The notes: generated by a model not told the origin, from the letters alone. A stretch of 64,000 nt of DNA from Thermopolyspora sp040678635 (GCF_040678635.1 NZ_JBFATZ010000016.1:127960-191959); one strand, 5' to 3'; shown: positions 45,252 through 54,502, counted from the stretch's first letter. Numbers and translations: made by a program.

Positions 45252-45923
45252 TCACTCCCAGGTTCGCCATCGATCGGTGGGAATCGCCGATCCAAAGGGT
45301 TCGGGCAGGTGGATGGTCTCGCCGAACGCCCACGACTCCTCGTTCAGGTAGGCGCCGACGCTTCGATCGGGGATCGAGTACAGCGTCACTCGGGCGATTT
45401 TCGGATCCCGGTCGACCAACAGGTAGTACGGAATCTCCATCCGCGCGTACCCATTCCATTTGGTCGGTTTGTCCGAGGGAGCCTTGCGATCCCACACCGC
45501 GTTGTGCTTGGACGTGATCTCCACCACCATCTCGATCTCGTCCGCCGTCAACCGGCGCACATTGGCCTCGCTGGCCGCGTCGAAGACGGCGGACTCCATG
45601 ACCACCAAATCGGGGCTGTATCCCCCCAACACCTGACGAAGCAGAACGCCGGTGTTCTGAACGACCTCCCAGGAGGTGTTCCCGTTATCGGCCTGGCTGA
45701 TGGCCTTGACGATCCGGGTCCCGATCGAGTTGTGGCCGAAAAGGGGGGCGGCGGTCACGACAATGGTCCCATCGATGATTTCGATCTTGGTTCCATCGTG
45801 CGGAAGGTGCAGGAGATCGTGGAGTTCCCCGCCATCCCAAAGGTCGAGCGCCCCGGCGGGAAGGACGACCTCGTCGATGCCTACGGCCTTGACGACGCTC
45901 ACCTCAGGTACCCCTTCGCTCAC
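45252..45923 (-). CDS. Uma2-family (DUF820) restriction-endonuclease-like protein
   Basis: A 223-aa PD-(D/E)xK-fold protein. KIEIIDGTIVVTAAP opens the domain; YSPDLVVM, MVVEITS and the Lys/Tyr of KPTKWNGYARMEIPYYLLVD make up the active site. The family is abundant in Streptomyces-like genomes and is of unknown biological role, often called putative endonuclease. The GTG at 45923 has GAGGAG 7 nt upstream. It converges on cobF with 11 bp between stops. Confidence 0.78.
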   Translation of the reverse strand: MSEGVPEVSVVKAVGIDEVVLPAGALDLWDGGELHDLLHLPHDGTKIEIIDGTIVVTAAPLFGHNSIGTRIVKAISQADNGNTSWEVVQNTGVLLRQVLGGYSPDLVVMESAVFDAASEANVRRLTADEIEMVVEITSKHNAVWDRKAPSDKPTKWNGYARMEIPYYLLVDRDPKIARVTLYSIPDRSVGAYLNEESWAFGETIHLPEPFGSAIPTDRWRTWE

Positions 45924-46019
45924 GATAGGCTCCTCATCGTAGAGAATCCATAAACCCAGCGTAACCGCATGCCGGAGACGCGGCACCCTGAGGGGGTTCC
46001 GCCGGAAAGGCCGCTTGTC

Positions 46020-46184
46020 ATGACCATGACATCCGTTCCCGACCGGATGCGGCGCCACCACCTCGACATCGAGCAGGTGCTGCAGGAGGCCCGGCAGAGC
46101 CAGGGCATCCGCAGCGCCGACGAGATCGACTACGCCATCCTCGAACGCTCCGGCACCATCAGCGTCATCCGGAATAAGGACTGA
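46020..46184 (+). pseudogene. Fragment of a DUF421 (YetF-like) membrane protein gene
   Basis: The frame reads HHLDIEQVLQEARQSQGIRS then ADEIDYAILERSGTISVI. This is the C-terminal cytoplasmic part of DUF421/YetF proteins, where an Arg/Gln-rich helix is followed by AILExxGxISV. The three N-terminal membrane helices are absent upstream, so it is probably a truncated relic. Confidence 0.6.
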
Positions 46185-46291
46185 TCCCATTATCGGGCCG
46201 CCCGGATCCCCCCGTACCATGAAAACGCAGCTCAGCGTGGGTGCCGTTAGGGCGAGCGACGACGGGTAGGGGGACCCGGAGGTGATGGACC

Positions 46292-46891
46292 ATGGCACGA
46301 CAGGACAAGGCAGCACGCCACAAGGACATACCGGGCAACCAGCCGGCGAACACCCCCGAGGTGAACGAGAGCGAGCTGGCCGCGCTCAAGATGGACGAGC
46401 TGCGCGACCGCGCCAAGGACCTCGGCGTGTCAGGAACGTCCGGGATGCGCAGGGAGCAGTTGATCAAGGCGGTGGCGAAGGCGTCCACGGGAAGTGGCGG
46501 CAAGGGCCAGGACGCCGGCGGCGGGGTCCGCAGGGGGCCGGAGAGCTCCAAGAGCCTGCAGTACTCCCAGGAGATCCGCTCCCCGGAGGACGAGCCGGAA
46601 CGCGCCGGCCGCAGCCTGGTCACCACCGGCCACGAGGTGATCAGGCAGTGGGCCGGCAGCCGCGACGCGACGCCGTCCACCGTCAAGGGCACCGAGCACG
46701 AAGGCCGTCCGGGCGTGCTCCGATTCGACTTTCCCGGCTACGGCGGCGACAAGTTGCGGCATGTGACGTGGGATGAGTGGTTCGGCACGTTCGATCAGCG
46801 CGGTCTCAACTTCATCTACCAGGAAAGCCGCAGCGACGGCACCCCGAGCAACTTCTTCCGCCTGGAGAACCCGCGACGCGAGGATGCATGA
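46292..46891 (+). CDS. Rho_N-domain protein
   Basis: A 199-aa protein. Residues ~28-66 form a Rho N-terminal/SAP-like helical domain (LAALKMDELRDRAKDLGVSG, MRREQLIKAVAKA). After a polar linker, residues ~125-199 hold a conserved actinobacterial module (TVKGTEHEGRPGVLRFDFPG, HVTWDEWFGTFDQRGLNFIY). Such proteins are annotated as Rho-like or stabilisation proteins; the true role is unknown and nucleic-acid binding is plausible. The preceding 100 bp hold its likely promoter. Confidence 0.7.
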   Translation: MARQDKAARHKDIPGNQPANTPEVNESELAALKMDELRDRAKDLGVSGTSGMRREQLIKAVAKASTGSGGKGQDAGGGVRRGPESSKSLQYSQEIRSPEDEPERAGRSLVTTGHEVIRQWAGSRDATPSTVKGTEHEGRPGVLRFDFPGYGGDKLRHVTWDEWFGTFDQRGLNFIYQESRSDGTPSNFFRLENPRREDA

Positions 46892-46960
46892 CCGGCGGGC
46901 CGGGGGTTGGGTCCGGGTGAGCGAGCCAACGGGGGGTGAGGGAGAACGCGGGGGTCCTGG

Positions 46961-48007
46961 ATGAAATCGGATGTCGTCCTCCGGTACGCACCGTACGTGG
47001 TGATCGCGCTCGTGGCCGTGATCGACCTGCTGGACGGCCCGCCGCTCGGCTTCGTGCCGCTGCTGACGCTGGGGCCGACGTTCGCCTGCGCGTACGGGAG
47101 CGTGCACCGCACCCTGCTGGCGGGCGCGACGGCCATGGTGGTGTGCCTGGTGTCGGCCGCCTATTTCGACCGGCTGGACACGTGGCAGAACAACGTGATC
47201 CTCGCCACGATCGCGGCCGTGACGGGAGCCGGCATGCTCGTGGCCCACCTGCGGCTGAGACGCGAGCGCGAGCTCGCCAACGTGCGCCTGGTGGCGGAGA
47301 CCGTCCAGCGCGTCCTGCTGCGCCCGATCCCTCGCAAGGTGAAGGACCTCACCGTCGCGCTGTCCTACACCTCCGCCTCGGCCGAGGCGCGCATCGGGGG
47401 CGACCTGCTGGAGGTGTTCTCCACCCCGTACGGCGTACGCGTGCTCCTCGGCGACGTGCAGGGCAAGGGGCTGGCCGCGGTGGACACCGCCGCCTGGGTG
47501 CTCGGCGCGTTCCGGGAGGCCGTGTTCGACGAGCGCGACCTGGTGGCGGTCAGCGCCCGGCTGGAGACGACGCTCGCCCGGCAGCTCGACCCCGAGGAGT
47601 TCGTGACCGCCATTCTGGCCGAGGTGGACGCGACCGGCATCCAGTTGCTGAACCACGGCCACCCGCCGCCGCTGCTGCTGGGCGCGGACGGCCAGGTCGA
47701 GTCGATCGAGCCGCCGGAGGAGGGCCTCGCGCTCGGGCTGGCCGCGCTGGCGTGCGCGCCCCCGAAGCCGCAGCGGGTTCCGTTCCTGCCCGGCGACCGG
47801 ATCCTCTTCTACACCGACGGCGTGATCGAGTCGCGGAACGCCGCCGGGACCTTCTACCCGCTCACCGAACGCGCCACCCTGCTGCTGGCCGGCGAGCCCC
47901 AGCCCGCGTTGGACCGGCTGCGGGAGGATCTCGTCAAGCACGTCGGCGGCCCGCTCCTCGACGACGCGGCGATGCTGCTCCTGCACCGCCGTACGCGCTC
48001 GGGCTGA
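46961..48007 (+). CDS. Membrane SpoIIE-type PP2C phosphatase
   Basis: A 348-aa protein with two to three N-terminal membrane helices (residues 9-88), a short coiled linker and a SpoIIE phosphatase domain (about 105-345). All metal-site motifs are present: IGGDLLEVF, LGDVQGKG, FYTDGVIESR, DDAAMLLL. It should dephosphorylate anti-anti-sigma (STAS) proteins and so activate an alternative sigma factor. It contrasts with the 211-3102 protein, where two of these Asp are lost. No partner gene is adjacent. Confidence 0.85.
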   Translation: MKSDVVLRYAPYVVIALVAVIDLLDGPPLGFVPLLTLGPTFACAYGSVHRTLLAGATAMVVCLVSAAYFDRLDTWQNNVILATIAAVTGAGMLVAHLRLRRERELANVRLVAETVQRVLLRPIPRKVKDLTVALSYTSASAEARIGGDLLEVFSTPYGVRVLLGDVQGKGLAAVDTAAWVLGAFREAVFDERDLVAVSARLETTLARQLDPEEFVTAILAEVDATGIQLLNHGHPPPLLLGADGQVESIEPPEEGLALGLAALACAPPKPQRVPFLPGDRILFYTDGVIESRNAAGTFYPLTERATLLLAGEPQPALDRLREDLVKHVGGPLLDDAAMLLLHRRTRSG

Positions 48008-48106
48008 TCCCGGCCCTGGCCCGGCCCACCGCCCATGCCACGATCGAGGGGGCGGCCCGCCGTACGCTTCCGAGGCGGGTAAGTCCCCAGCAGAGAGGGC
48101 ATCACG

Positions 48107-48478
48107 GTGGAGATCTGGATAAATCCCGAATGTTCCAAGTGCCGCTCGGCGCTGTCGATCCTGGACGCCGAGGCGGCGGACTATACCATCCGCCGCTATC
48201 TAGACGACCCGCCGACCGAGGACGAAATCCGCCAGGTCCTCGCCCGCCTCGGCCTCGAACCGTGGGACATCACCCGGACCGGCGAGAACGTGGCCGCAGA
48301 ACTCGGCCTGAACGCCTGGCCCCGCGACGCGGACCACCGCGACCGCTGGATCGCCGCGCTGGCCGAGCACCCCATCCTCATCCAACGCCCCCTCATCACC
48401 GCCGACGACGGAACCGCTGTGATCGGACGCACCGAGCAGGCCGTCAGATCCGTGCTCCCGCCCGGCCGCCAACGCTGA
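48107..48478 (+). CDS. ArsC/Spx-family protein (arsenate reductase-like)
   Basis: A 123-aa glutaredoxin-fold protein. NPECSKCRSAL carries the active Cys, and the Arg residues that bind arsenate in ArsC can be matched (WDITRTGE, ILIQRPLI, AVIGRTEQAV). Stand-alone ArsC-like genes are frequent in actinobacteria and may not all reduce arsenate. GTG start at 48107 preceded by GAGAGGG. No arsenic operon genes are nearby. Confidence 0.8.
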   Translation: MEIWINPECSKCRSALSILDAEAADYTIRRYLDDPPTEDEIRQVLARLGLEPWDITRTGENVAAELGLNAWPRDADHRDRWIAALAEHPILIQRPLITADDGTAVIGRTEQAVRSVLPPGRQR

Positions 48479-48941
48479 CCTGCGGATGTTCAGGCGGATG
48501 TTCAGGCGCGCGTCCCGCCGGAGCGGATGTCCATGGGCGCGTACGGCTTGACCGGCAGCGAGCCATGCCTTCCGCCGACGAGCTGCGCCGCCTGGCCGTG
48601 GACGCCGCCTGCGCCGCCCTGGGCCTCCCCGCCGCGCCCGCCGAGAGACATCGACGCGAAAAACAGTTGATAACGATTTTCCTTTCCGTCGGAGCACGCC
48701 TCCGGCGGACCACCCCCGACCCACCCGCCGCCATACCACGCCCATCCGCCGTCACCGGCCCGCTGACGTGCTCATCCGTCCCGCGTACGGCCTCCGCGAC
48801 CGATCGGCGACCCCCGTCACCCGCCTTTCCGAATGCGATTCCAGGCGGCTGAGACGTCATGTTTTCGGCCATGTCCCTGATTCCGGCGTGGCTATAGTGC
48901 GATGAGATGTTTGTTCCTTACGGGGGAGTGCGGGATCGAAC
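48479..48941. other. Gene-free stretch before the STAND ATPase gene
   Basis: About 460 bp. It holds a 12-bp tandem repeat (GCGGATGTTCAG, about 48482-48505), a possible 95-codon ORF (48565-48852) that I do not trust, a low-GC TGATAACGATTTTCC (48668-48682) resembling a Zur/Fur box, and a TATAGT (48893-48898) that may be the -10 for the downstream gene. Confidence 0.4.
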
Positions 48942-50999
48942 ATGCTCCTGGAACGACGCCTCAACGCGGCCCGTGATCGTCTCTTCAAAGGAAGATCGTC
49001 GGAATTGGCGCTCTTCCGCTCGGCGTTGGTGGGCGATCCGACCGGATCCGGGCCGACGGCTCCGTTCGCCGTGCTCTATGTGTACGGTCCCGGCGGAATC
49101 GGCAAGTCGGCGCTGCTGCGGCGTTTCGCCGAGGAGGCGCGTGCGTCCGGCCGCCGTGTCGTGCAGATCGACGCCCGCGTCCTCGACGCCTCGCCGGCCG
49201 CGTTCGAGTCGGCGGTGGGCGACCTCACCCCGGACCCGGCCACGGGGGGCCGCGGCGCGGTGGTGCTGGTCGACACCTTCGAGCGCCTCCGGCGTCTTGA
49301 GACCTGGCTGCGTGAGCGCTACCTGCCCCGGCTGCCCACCGGCGTGCTCGTGGTGCTCGCGAGCCGCCACACCCCCGAAGCCGGCTGGTGCGCCGACCCG
49401 GGCTGGGCGGAGGCGCTGCGGGTGATGCCGCTGCGCAACCTGTCGCCCGACGACGCCACCGCGCTGCTCGACGCCCGTGGCGTGCCCGCACGGCTGCACC
49501 GGCAACTGCTGGCGTTCACCGGCGGGCATCCGCTGGCGCTCAACCTCGCCGCGGAACTCGCCGCCCAGGACGACGGCGACATGCTGTCCTGGACGCCCAC
49601 CCAGAACGTGGTCGAAAGGCTGCTGCCCCGCCTCGTCGGCGACGTACCCTCCCCCTCGCACCGGTACGCCCTGGAGGTGTGCGCGCACGTCCGCACCACC
49701 ACCGAGGAACTGCTGCGGGCCGTGGGCGTGGACGACCCGGCCGCCATGTTCGAGTGGCTGCGCGGCCTGCCGTTCGTGGAGTCCGGACGGCACGGCCTGT
49801 ACCCGCACGACGTCGTCCGGGAGGCGCTCGACGCCGACCTGCGCTGGCGCGACCCGCAAGGCTACGAGCTCATGCACCGCCGCATCCGCGCGCACCTGGT
49901 CGCACGGGCCAAGGCCGCACGCGGGCAGGCCGTGCTGCCGGCCATGGGCGCCCTCAACTACCTGCGCCGCTACGGCCGGATCCCGTTCCCCTTCCAGGAC
50001 TCCGGCCGCGAGGACGAGATGTTCGAGGACCATCCGCGGCCCGGCGACATCCCGGCCATGCTGGCGCTGGCGGCCAGGACCAAGTGGGCGCCCCTGCGGC
50101 CCGCCCTCGAATTCTGGCTGGAGCGGCGCATCGACGCGTTCACCGTCCTGCGCCGCGTGGGCGCGGACGAGCCGGTGGCGTTCCTGCTCTGGCTGACCCT
50201 GGACACCCCCGACGAAACCGAGAACGCCGTGGATCCCGTGGTCGCGGCGGCGTGGGCGCACTGCCGCGCCACCGGCGGACTCCGGCCCGGCGAGCGCCTG
50301 AACGTCGGCCACTTCCTGGTCTACGGGTCGGAGTACCGGCCGCCGTCCCCCGTACAGGACCTGTTCCAGCAGCGGCTGATGGCCAACGCCGTCGCGGCCG
50401 AACGCGTGGCCCTCACGTACGTGGTGACGGCGGTGCCCGAGTTCTGGCAACCGCTGATGCGGTACTTCGACCACGAGCTCGCCGTCACCGCCCCCGTCGA
50501 CGGCATCGGCTACGGGCTGTTCGCCCACGACTGGCGGACCATCCCCCTGGCCGAGTGGCTCGACCGAATGGAGTCGTGGGAGCTGTTCGGCGGCCACGGA
50601 CGGGCCGCCACCCCCGCGCCCGAACTCGCCGTCCTGTCCCGGCCGGAGTTCGACACCGCCGTACGGCAGGCGCTGCGGCACTGGCGCGACCGGACCGCGC
50701 TCGCCGACAACCCCCTGACCCGCAGCCGCGTGGTGCGGCACGGCGGCGACGGCGACGCCGTCAAACTGCTGCGGGACCTGCTGGTGGAAGCGGTGGACAC
50801 GCTCAGCGACGACCCGCGCACCGCCAAGTTGCACCGCGCGCTGACGACCACCTACTTCCACCGGGTGCCGACCCAGGAGGCCGCCGCCGAACGGCTGAGC
50901 CTTCCGTACAGCACCTACCGCAGGCACCTGCACCAGGGCGTGACGAGGGTCTGCGACCTGCTCTGGCACCGGGAAATGCACGGCCTCCCGGCATCCTGA
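48942..50999 (+). CDS. STAND-like ATP-binding regulator
   Basis: A 685-aa cytosolic protein. An NTPase domain has Walker A YGPGGIGKSALLRRF (residues 48-62), Walker B AVVLVDTFERL, a sensor VLASRHTP and GGHPLALNLAAELA (the GxP motif of STAND ATPases). A long helical middle of unknown type follows. The last ~70 residues (YFHRVPTQEAAAERLSLPYS, TYRRHLHQGVTRV) look like a helix-turn-helix or sigma-4-like end. This layout suggests a signal-responsive transcription regulator, but no target is evident. It stands alone; ATG at 48942. Confidence 0.7.
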   Translation: MLLERRLNAARDRLFKGRSSELALFRSALVGDPTGSGPTAPFAVLYVYGPGGIGKSALLRRFAEEARASGRRVVQIDARVLDASPAAFESAVGDLTPDPATGGRGAVVLVDTFERLRRLETWLRERYLPRLPTGVLVVLASRHTPEAGWCADPGWAEALRVMPLRNLSPDDATALLDARGVPARLHRQLLAFTGGHPLALNLAAELAAQDDGDMLSWTPTQNVVERLLPRLVGDVPSPSHRYALEVCAHVRTTTEELLRAVGVDDPAAMFEWLRGLPFVESGRHGLYPHDVVREALDADLRWRDPQGYELMHRRIRAHLVARAKAARGQAVLPAMGALNYLRRYGRIPFPFQDSGREDEMFEDHPRPGDIPAMLALAARTKWAPLRPALEFWLERRIDAFTVLRRVGADEPVAFLLWLTLDTPDETENAVDPVVAAAWAHCRATGGLRPGERLNVGHFLVYGSEYRPPSPVQDLFQQRLMANAVAAERVALTYVVTAVPEFWQPLMRYFDHELAVTAPVDGIGYGLFAHDWRTIPLAEWLDRMESWELFGGHGRAATPAPELAVLSRPEFDTAVRQALRHWRDRTALADNPLTRSRVVRHGGDGDAVKLLRDLLVEAVDTLSDDPRTAKLHRALTTTYFHRVPTQEAAAERLSLPYSTYRRHLHQGVTRVCDLLWHREMHGLPAS

Positions 51000-51088
51000 G
51001 CGGGCATAGGGACCAAGGGTGGGCGAGCACCCGATAAACCGCCCACACTTCTCCACACCCCCCGAACGCCGTCGTCGACGCCGACCGA

Positions 51089-51133
51089 AACGCTTCACAC
51101 CGGCTCGGCTTACACCAGCTCGGCTTACACCAG
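51089..51133. repeat. 15-bp tandem repeat over the osmC stop codon
   Basis: On the minus strand GCCGAGCTGGTGTAA occurs twice in a row, followed by a degenerate GCCGAGCCGGTGTGA. The first copy ends the osmC gene; the others repeat its last codons and stop. Confidence 0.85.
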
Positions 51134-51541
51134 CTCGGCCTTGACCGTGATCGGCACCGCGCTGAGCGCCTTGAACATCGGGCACGCCGCCTTCGCCGTC
51201 TCGATGTACGCGGCGAACTCCTCAATGGGCAGGCCGGGCACGACGGCACGCGTCGTCAGCACGATCTTCTTGATCTCCGGCTCTTCGTCCAAGGTCACCG
51301 TGGCGACGGTCTCCACCGACTCGGCCGGGCGGCCGACCGCCGCCAGAACGTTGGCCAGGAACATCGAGAAGGATCCCGCCTGCGCGGCCGCGAGCAACTC
51401 TTCGGGGTTGGTGCCCGGCGCCTGCTGAAAACGTGAGCCGAAGCCGTAGAACCCCTCGAAGGATCCCGACTCCACGGCGACCGAGCCGATGCCGTCCTGA
51501 ATGTCGCCCTTCCACAGGGCGATGGATGTGCGTGATGGCAT
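51125..51541 (-). CDS. OsmC-family protein lacking the first active Cys
   Basis: A 138-aa OsmC/Ohr-fold protein: SGSFEGFYGFGSRFQQAPGT, NPEELLAAAQAGSFSMFLAN, later KAACPMFKAL. Organic hydroperoxide reductases of this family use two Cys. The second is here (ACPMF), but where the first, peroxidatic Cys is expected (usually ACFSM) the sequence has GSFSM. It may therefore not reduce peroxides. The ATG at 51541 is used; the frame extends to 51583 without a ribosome site. Confidence 0.75.
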   Translation of the reverse strand: MPSRTSIALWKGDIQDGIGSVAVESGSFEGFYGFGSRFQQAPGTNPEELLAAAQAGSFSMFLANVLAAVGRPAESVETVATVTLDEEPEIKKIVLTTRAVVPGLPIEEFAAYIETAKAACPMFKALSAVPITVKAELV

Positions 51542-51785
51542 ATCCCGACAATGGCGACTCCCACCGCCCGAACACCAGCCCATCCCTCGCCCACTTTCCG
51601 CTCATTTCCTCCGCCGTACGGCCCACCCGCGCCCGGCCGTCAGGCCGATGCGACCAGCGGACCACCGCGCAGGTCGACCGGTCACCGGTCCCCCTCCCGA
51701 GTGTCGTTCGCAACAGGAGCTGATCTTCGCGGCGCTAACGAGCTAGGCTCGTCGCATATACCCCTATTCTGTGGAGTTGCCGCAA

Positions 51786-52601
51786 ATGACCGAAGATTTC
51801 CCCCCAAACAGCGATTCGCCGTCGCTCGACACCCACATCGCGCACTCCGCCCGCGTGTGGAACTACATCCTCGGCGGCAAGGACAACTACCCCGCGGACC
51901 GGGAAGCGGGCGACCTGATCCTGAAGATGTTCCCTGATTTCGCACGTATCGCCCGCTTGCAGCGATACTTCCTGCATCGGGCGGTCCGCTTCCTGACGGC
52001 CGAGGCCGGAATCCGGCAATTCCTGGATATCGGAACCGGCCTGCCCACCCACGACAACACGCACGAGGTCGCCCAGCGAATCGCGCCGTCATCTCGGATC
52101 GTGTACGTCGACAACGATCCCATCGTCCTGATCCACGCTCGCGCCCTGCTGACCAGCGCCCCGGAGGGCGTGACCGACTACATCGACGCCGACGTACGCG
52201 ACCCGGAAAGAATCCTCGAACACGCGGCCCACACCCTCGACTTCACCAAGCCCGTCGCCCTCATGATGCTGGGGATCCTGGGCCAGCTCTCCGACGACGA
52301 CGACCCCGCCGGCATCATCAACCGCCTACTCGCCGACCTACCCTCCGGCAGCTACCTGGCACTGAGCGACGGCATCAACACCAACCAGGCCCTGAACGCA
52401 GCAATCGCGGCATACAACACCAGATCCGCAAACACCTACCACGTACGCACCCCACAACAAATAGCCAGTTTCTTCAATGGCCTGGAGTTGGTGGAACCCG
52501 GCGTCGTCGTCACCTCCCGCTGGCGCCCCGACCTCGCCGACCTCACCCCCGCCCCCGAACCCGAAGAGGCCTCAATGTGCGGCGTCGCCCGCAAGCCCTA
52601 A
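51786..52601 (+). CDS. SAM-dependent methyltransferase (DUF574 type)
   Basis: A 271-aa actinobacterial methyltransferase-like protein. HSARVWNYILGGKDNYPADR is the signature opening, QFLDIGTGLPTHDNTHEVAQ the SAM-binding loop and YVDNDPIVLIHARALL the acidic loop. This family is massively expanded in Streptosporangiaceae and Streptomyces, and substrates are mostly unknown. ATG 51786 is chosen; a GTG at 51771 in the same frame is possible, and TATACC/TATTCT boxes just upstream suggest a short or absent leader. Confidence 0.82.
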   Translation: MTEDFPPNSDSPSLDTHIAHSARVWNYILGGKDNYPADREAGDLILKMFPDFARIARLQRYFLHRAVRFLTAEAGIRQFLDIGTGLPTHDNTHEVAQRIAPSSRIVYVDNDPIVLIHARALLTSAPEGVTDYIDADVRDPERILEHAAHTLDFTKPVALMMLGILGQLSDDDDPAGIINRLLADLPSGSYLALSDGINTNQALNAAIAAYNTRSANTYHVRTPQQIASFFNGLELVEPGVVVTSRWRPDLADLTPAPEPEEASMCGVARKP

Positions 52602-52747
52602 CCACAAAAATGGCCTGACCAACGAAGCTCTAAGACCTCGGCCGGTGAGCTGAATGTCCCCTCTCCATACCCAGCAAGGTCGTTGACGGTCTGCAAAGCA
52701 AGTGACACGCTTGACGCACCCGGTATCTCGGCGGGGGGACAGGCTGA

Positions 52748-53017
52748 ATGCGCGATACCTGGAAAGCGGAGACAACCGCCAATTTCCGGCGCCGGTTAGG
52801 CCGCTCGATGCGGGAGCTGGGCGGCACCGCCAACACCGACGGATGTCCCGACCTGTGGGAGATGGACAACGGAGACATCGCCGTGGTGGGCCGTGATGTC
52901 ACCGCCGCCTACGCCGACAGGCTTCCGGACGACGTCACGATCCGCGGCGACGAGCGGCTCGTCATGATTCCTCGCTACCTTCTCACAGCGGCCAAACCGG
53001 ACATCCCCGATGCTTGA
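52748..53017 (+). CDS. Small conserved actinobacterial protein paired with a DUF6879 gene
   Basis: An 89-aa cytosolic protein (FRRRLGRSMRELGGTANTDG, CPDLWEMDNGDIAVVGRD) with no domain I can name. It overlaps the downstream DUF6879 gene by 8 bp, an arrangement I associate with actinomycete regulator-like gene pairs. GGGGGGA lies about 8 nt before the ATG. Confidence 0.65.
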   Translation: MRDTWKAETTANFRRRLGRSMRELGGTANTDGCPDLWEMDNGDIAVVGRDVTAAYADRLPDDVTIRGDERLVMIPRYLLTAAKPDIPDA

Positions 53018-53660
53018 CCGTCTCACCGAACTGCCCGCCCAGACGCTGGGCCTCGAAGAATACCGAGCTGATTTCCGCAATCATTTCTGGAAGATCGACG
53101 TCTCCTGGAAACTCGAACGCCAGATCGCGTTCAAGGAGCCCGACTCGCCCAGCTGGACGGCCATGGCGGAAGGCGACTGGAACAAGGCTCTCCTACTGGC
53201 CGAGGAATTGCGCACCCCCAGAACGGCCCACCAACGGGACCTGGACCGCAGCGGCATCGTGCAACGACGGATTCGATTCGTTTCCCGACCGCTGACTCCG
53301 TACCTGCAATGGGAACTCAACGTCCTCAGGATCTGGGCGGAACTGGGAGAGCAAATCCGGATTCTCCCCGAGGACACAATCGGGCATCTCGAGGCGAAGC
53401 GGCAGCTTCCCGAGGTCCTGGTGCTCGGCGACCGGTCACCTACCCAGGTGATGTACGTCATCCGGTACGTCGACGGCGTCCTGGCGGGAGCACAAAAATT
53501 CACCGAACCCAACCTCATCGACACTTGCCGCAAGGAGATCGCCTCCCTATGGCGTCAGGGAGAGGAGATCCTGCCCTACTTCGATCGTGAGGTAGCCCAC
53601 CTACCCCCTCCCACTTCGCCCCCTCCCACTCCGCCCCCTCCCACTCCGCGGGGGGTATGA
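53010..53660 (+). CDS. DUF6879 family protein
   Basis: A 216-aa protein with family features RADFRNHFWKIDVSWKLERQ, the repetitive helix RQIAFKEPDSPSW...MAEGDW and PLTPYLQWELNVLRIWAELG. Unknown function; members accompany small DNA-binding proteins in actinomycetes. The last ~20 residues are Pro/Thr repeats encoded by about three 16-bp units of CCCCTCCCACTCCG type (about 53604-53650). The stop overlaps the DUF6082 start by ATGA. Confidence 0.72.
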   Translation: MLDRLTELPAQTLGLEEYRADFRNHFWKIDVSWKLERQIAFKEPDSPSWTAMAEGDWNKALLLAEELRTPRTAHQRDLDRSGIVQRRIRFVSRPLTPYLQWELNVLRIWAELGEQIRILPEDTIGHLEAKRQLPEVLVLGDRSPTQVMYVIRYVDGVLAGAQKFTEPNLIDTCRKEIASLWRQGEEILPYFDREVAHLPPPTSPPPTPPPPTPRGV

Positions 53661-54502
53661 AGGGCGGCATGACCGCCCAGCACCTTCCGCGACGCCCCGA
53701 TTCGCGGCCCCGCGCGCGTCTCTCCCTCCGCCCGCTCATTCTTCTGCTGACAGTGCTTCTGGTGCTGTTATCGGTTGCCTTGGTGGTGCTCTCGCCGTTC
53801 GCGCTTGATGCGTCGGGCGATGACCGGGAGTGGGCCCGGAGAAGCGAAATCGGGCAGACGTACGGAGCGGCGGCGGCACTGCTGTCCGTGCTCGCTCTGG
53901 CGGCGATCGGTGTCTCCCTGGTACTGCAGGCCCGAGAGGCGAAGATCGCACGAGAACAGGCCTCGCGGGCCACCCACACCGAGTTGCTGTTCATGGCGAT
54001 GGAGGACCCCATGTATCGCGAATGCTGGGGCCCGTTCACCACGGCGCAGGACGAACGCGAATTCAAACAGCAGCTCTACACGAACCTCATCGTTTCCTAC
54101 TGGCAGAGCCGGTACGAACTCGGGACCTTCACCGAGGAACATCTGCGGCACGGCGCCGGCACACTGTTCATGGGACAACCCGGCAGGAGCTTCTGGGAGC
54201 AGGCCAGAGAGCCGCGGATGAGAACCTCGCGAACCCGCAAGGCGAGACGGTTCCACACGATCCTCGATGAGGAGTACCGCAAAGCCGTGGCCGCCGTGCC
54301 GACGCTGCCGAGTGCACTGCGGGCGCGGGCGGGCCGCAGCCCTCGCGTCTCGGTCCTGTTGCGCGGGATCGCCGACCTGGTCGAGAGACGGTCTTCGGCG
54401 CGCAGTGGAGCCCGGCGGGGACGGACGCGCTCCGGGGACGCCGTGGCTCCCACCGCCCAGACTCGTACCGCCGCGGATCGCGGCATCGGCCGGAAGGGCT
54501 GA
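53657..54502 (+). CDS. DUF6082 family membrane protein
   Basis: A 281-aa protein with two N-terminal membrane helices (LILLLTVLLVLLSVALVVLS and AAALLSVLALAAIGVSLVL), then a cytosolic helical domain with REQASRATHTELLFMAMEDP, YRECWGPF and LYTNLIVSYWQSRYELG, typical of DUF6082. The C-terminal ~70 residues are basic and low in complexity. Role unknown. The ATG at 53657 couples it to the DUF6879 gene; an ATG at 53669 is an alternative. Confidence 0.7.
   Translation: MKGGMTAQHLPRRPDSRPRARLSLRPLILLLTVLLVLLSVALVVLSPFALDASGDDREWARRSEIGQTYGAAAALLSVLALAAIGVSLVLQAREAKIAREQASRATHTELLFMAMEDPMYRECWGPFTTAQDEREFKQQLYTNLIVSYWQSRYELGTFTEEHLRHGAGTLFMGQPGRSFWEQAREPRMRTSRTRKARRFHTILDEEYRKAVAAVPTLPSALRARAGRSPRVSVLLRGIADLVERRSSARSGARRGRTRSGDAVAPTAQTRTAADRGIGRKG

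Noticed and set aside
48565..48852. A 95-codon ORF (MPSADELRRLAVDAACAALG...)
   Set aside because: The first 40 codons look plausible but the rest is low-complexity Pro/Ser/Arg; no ribosome site and a regulatory-like low-GC patch lies inside.
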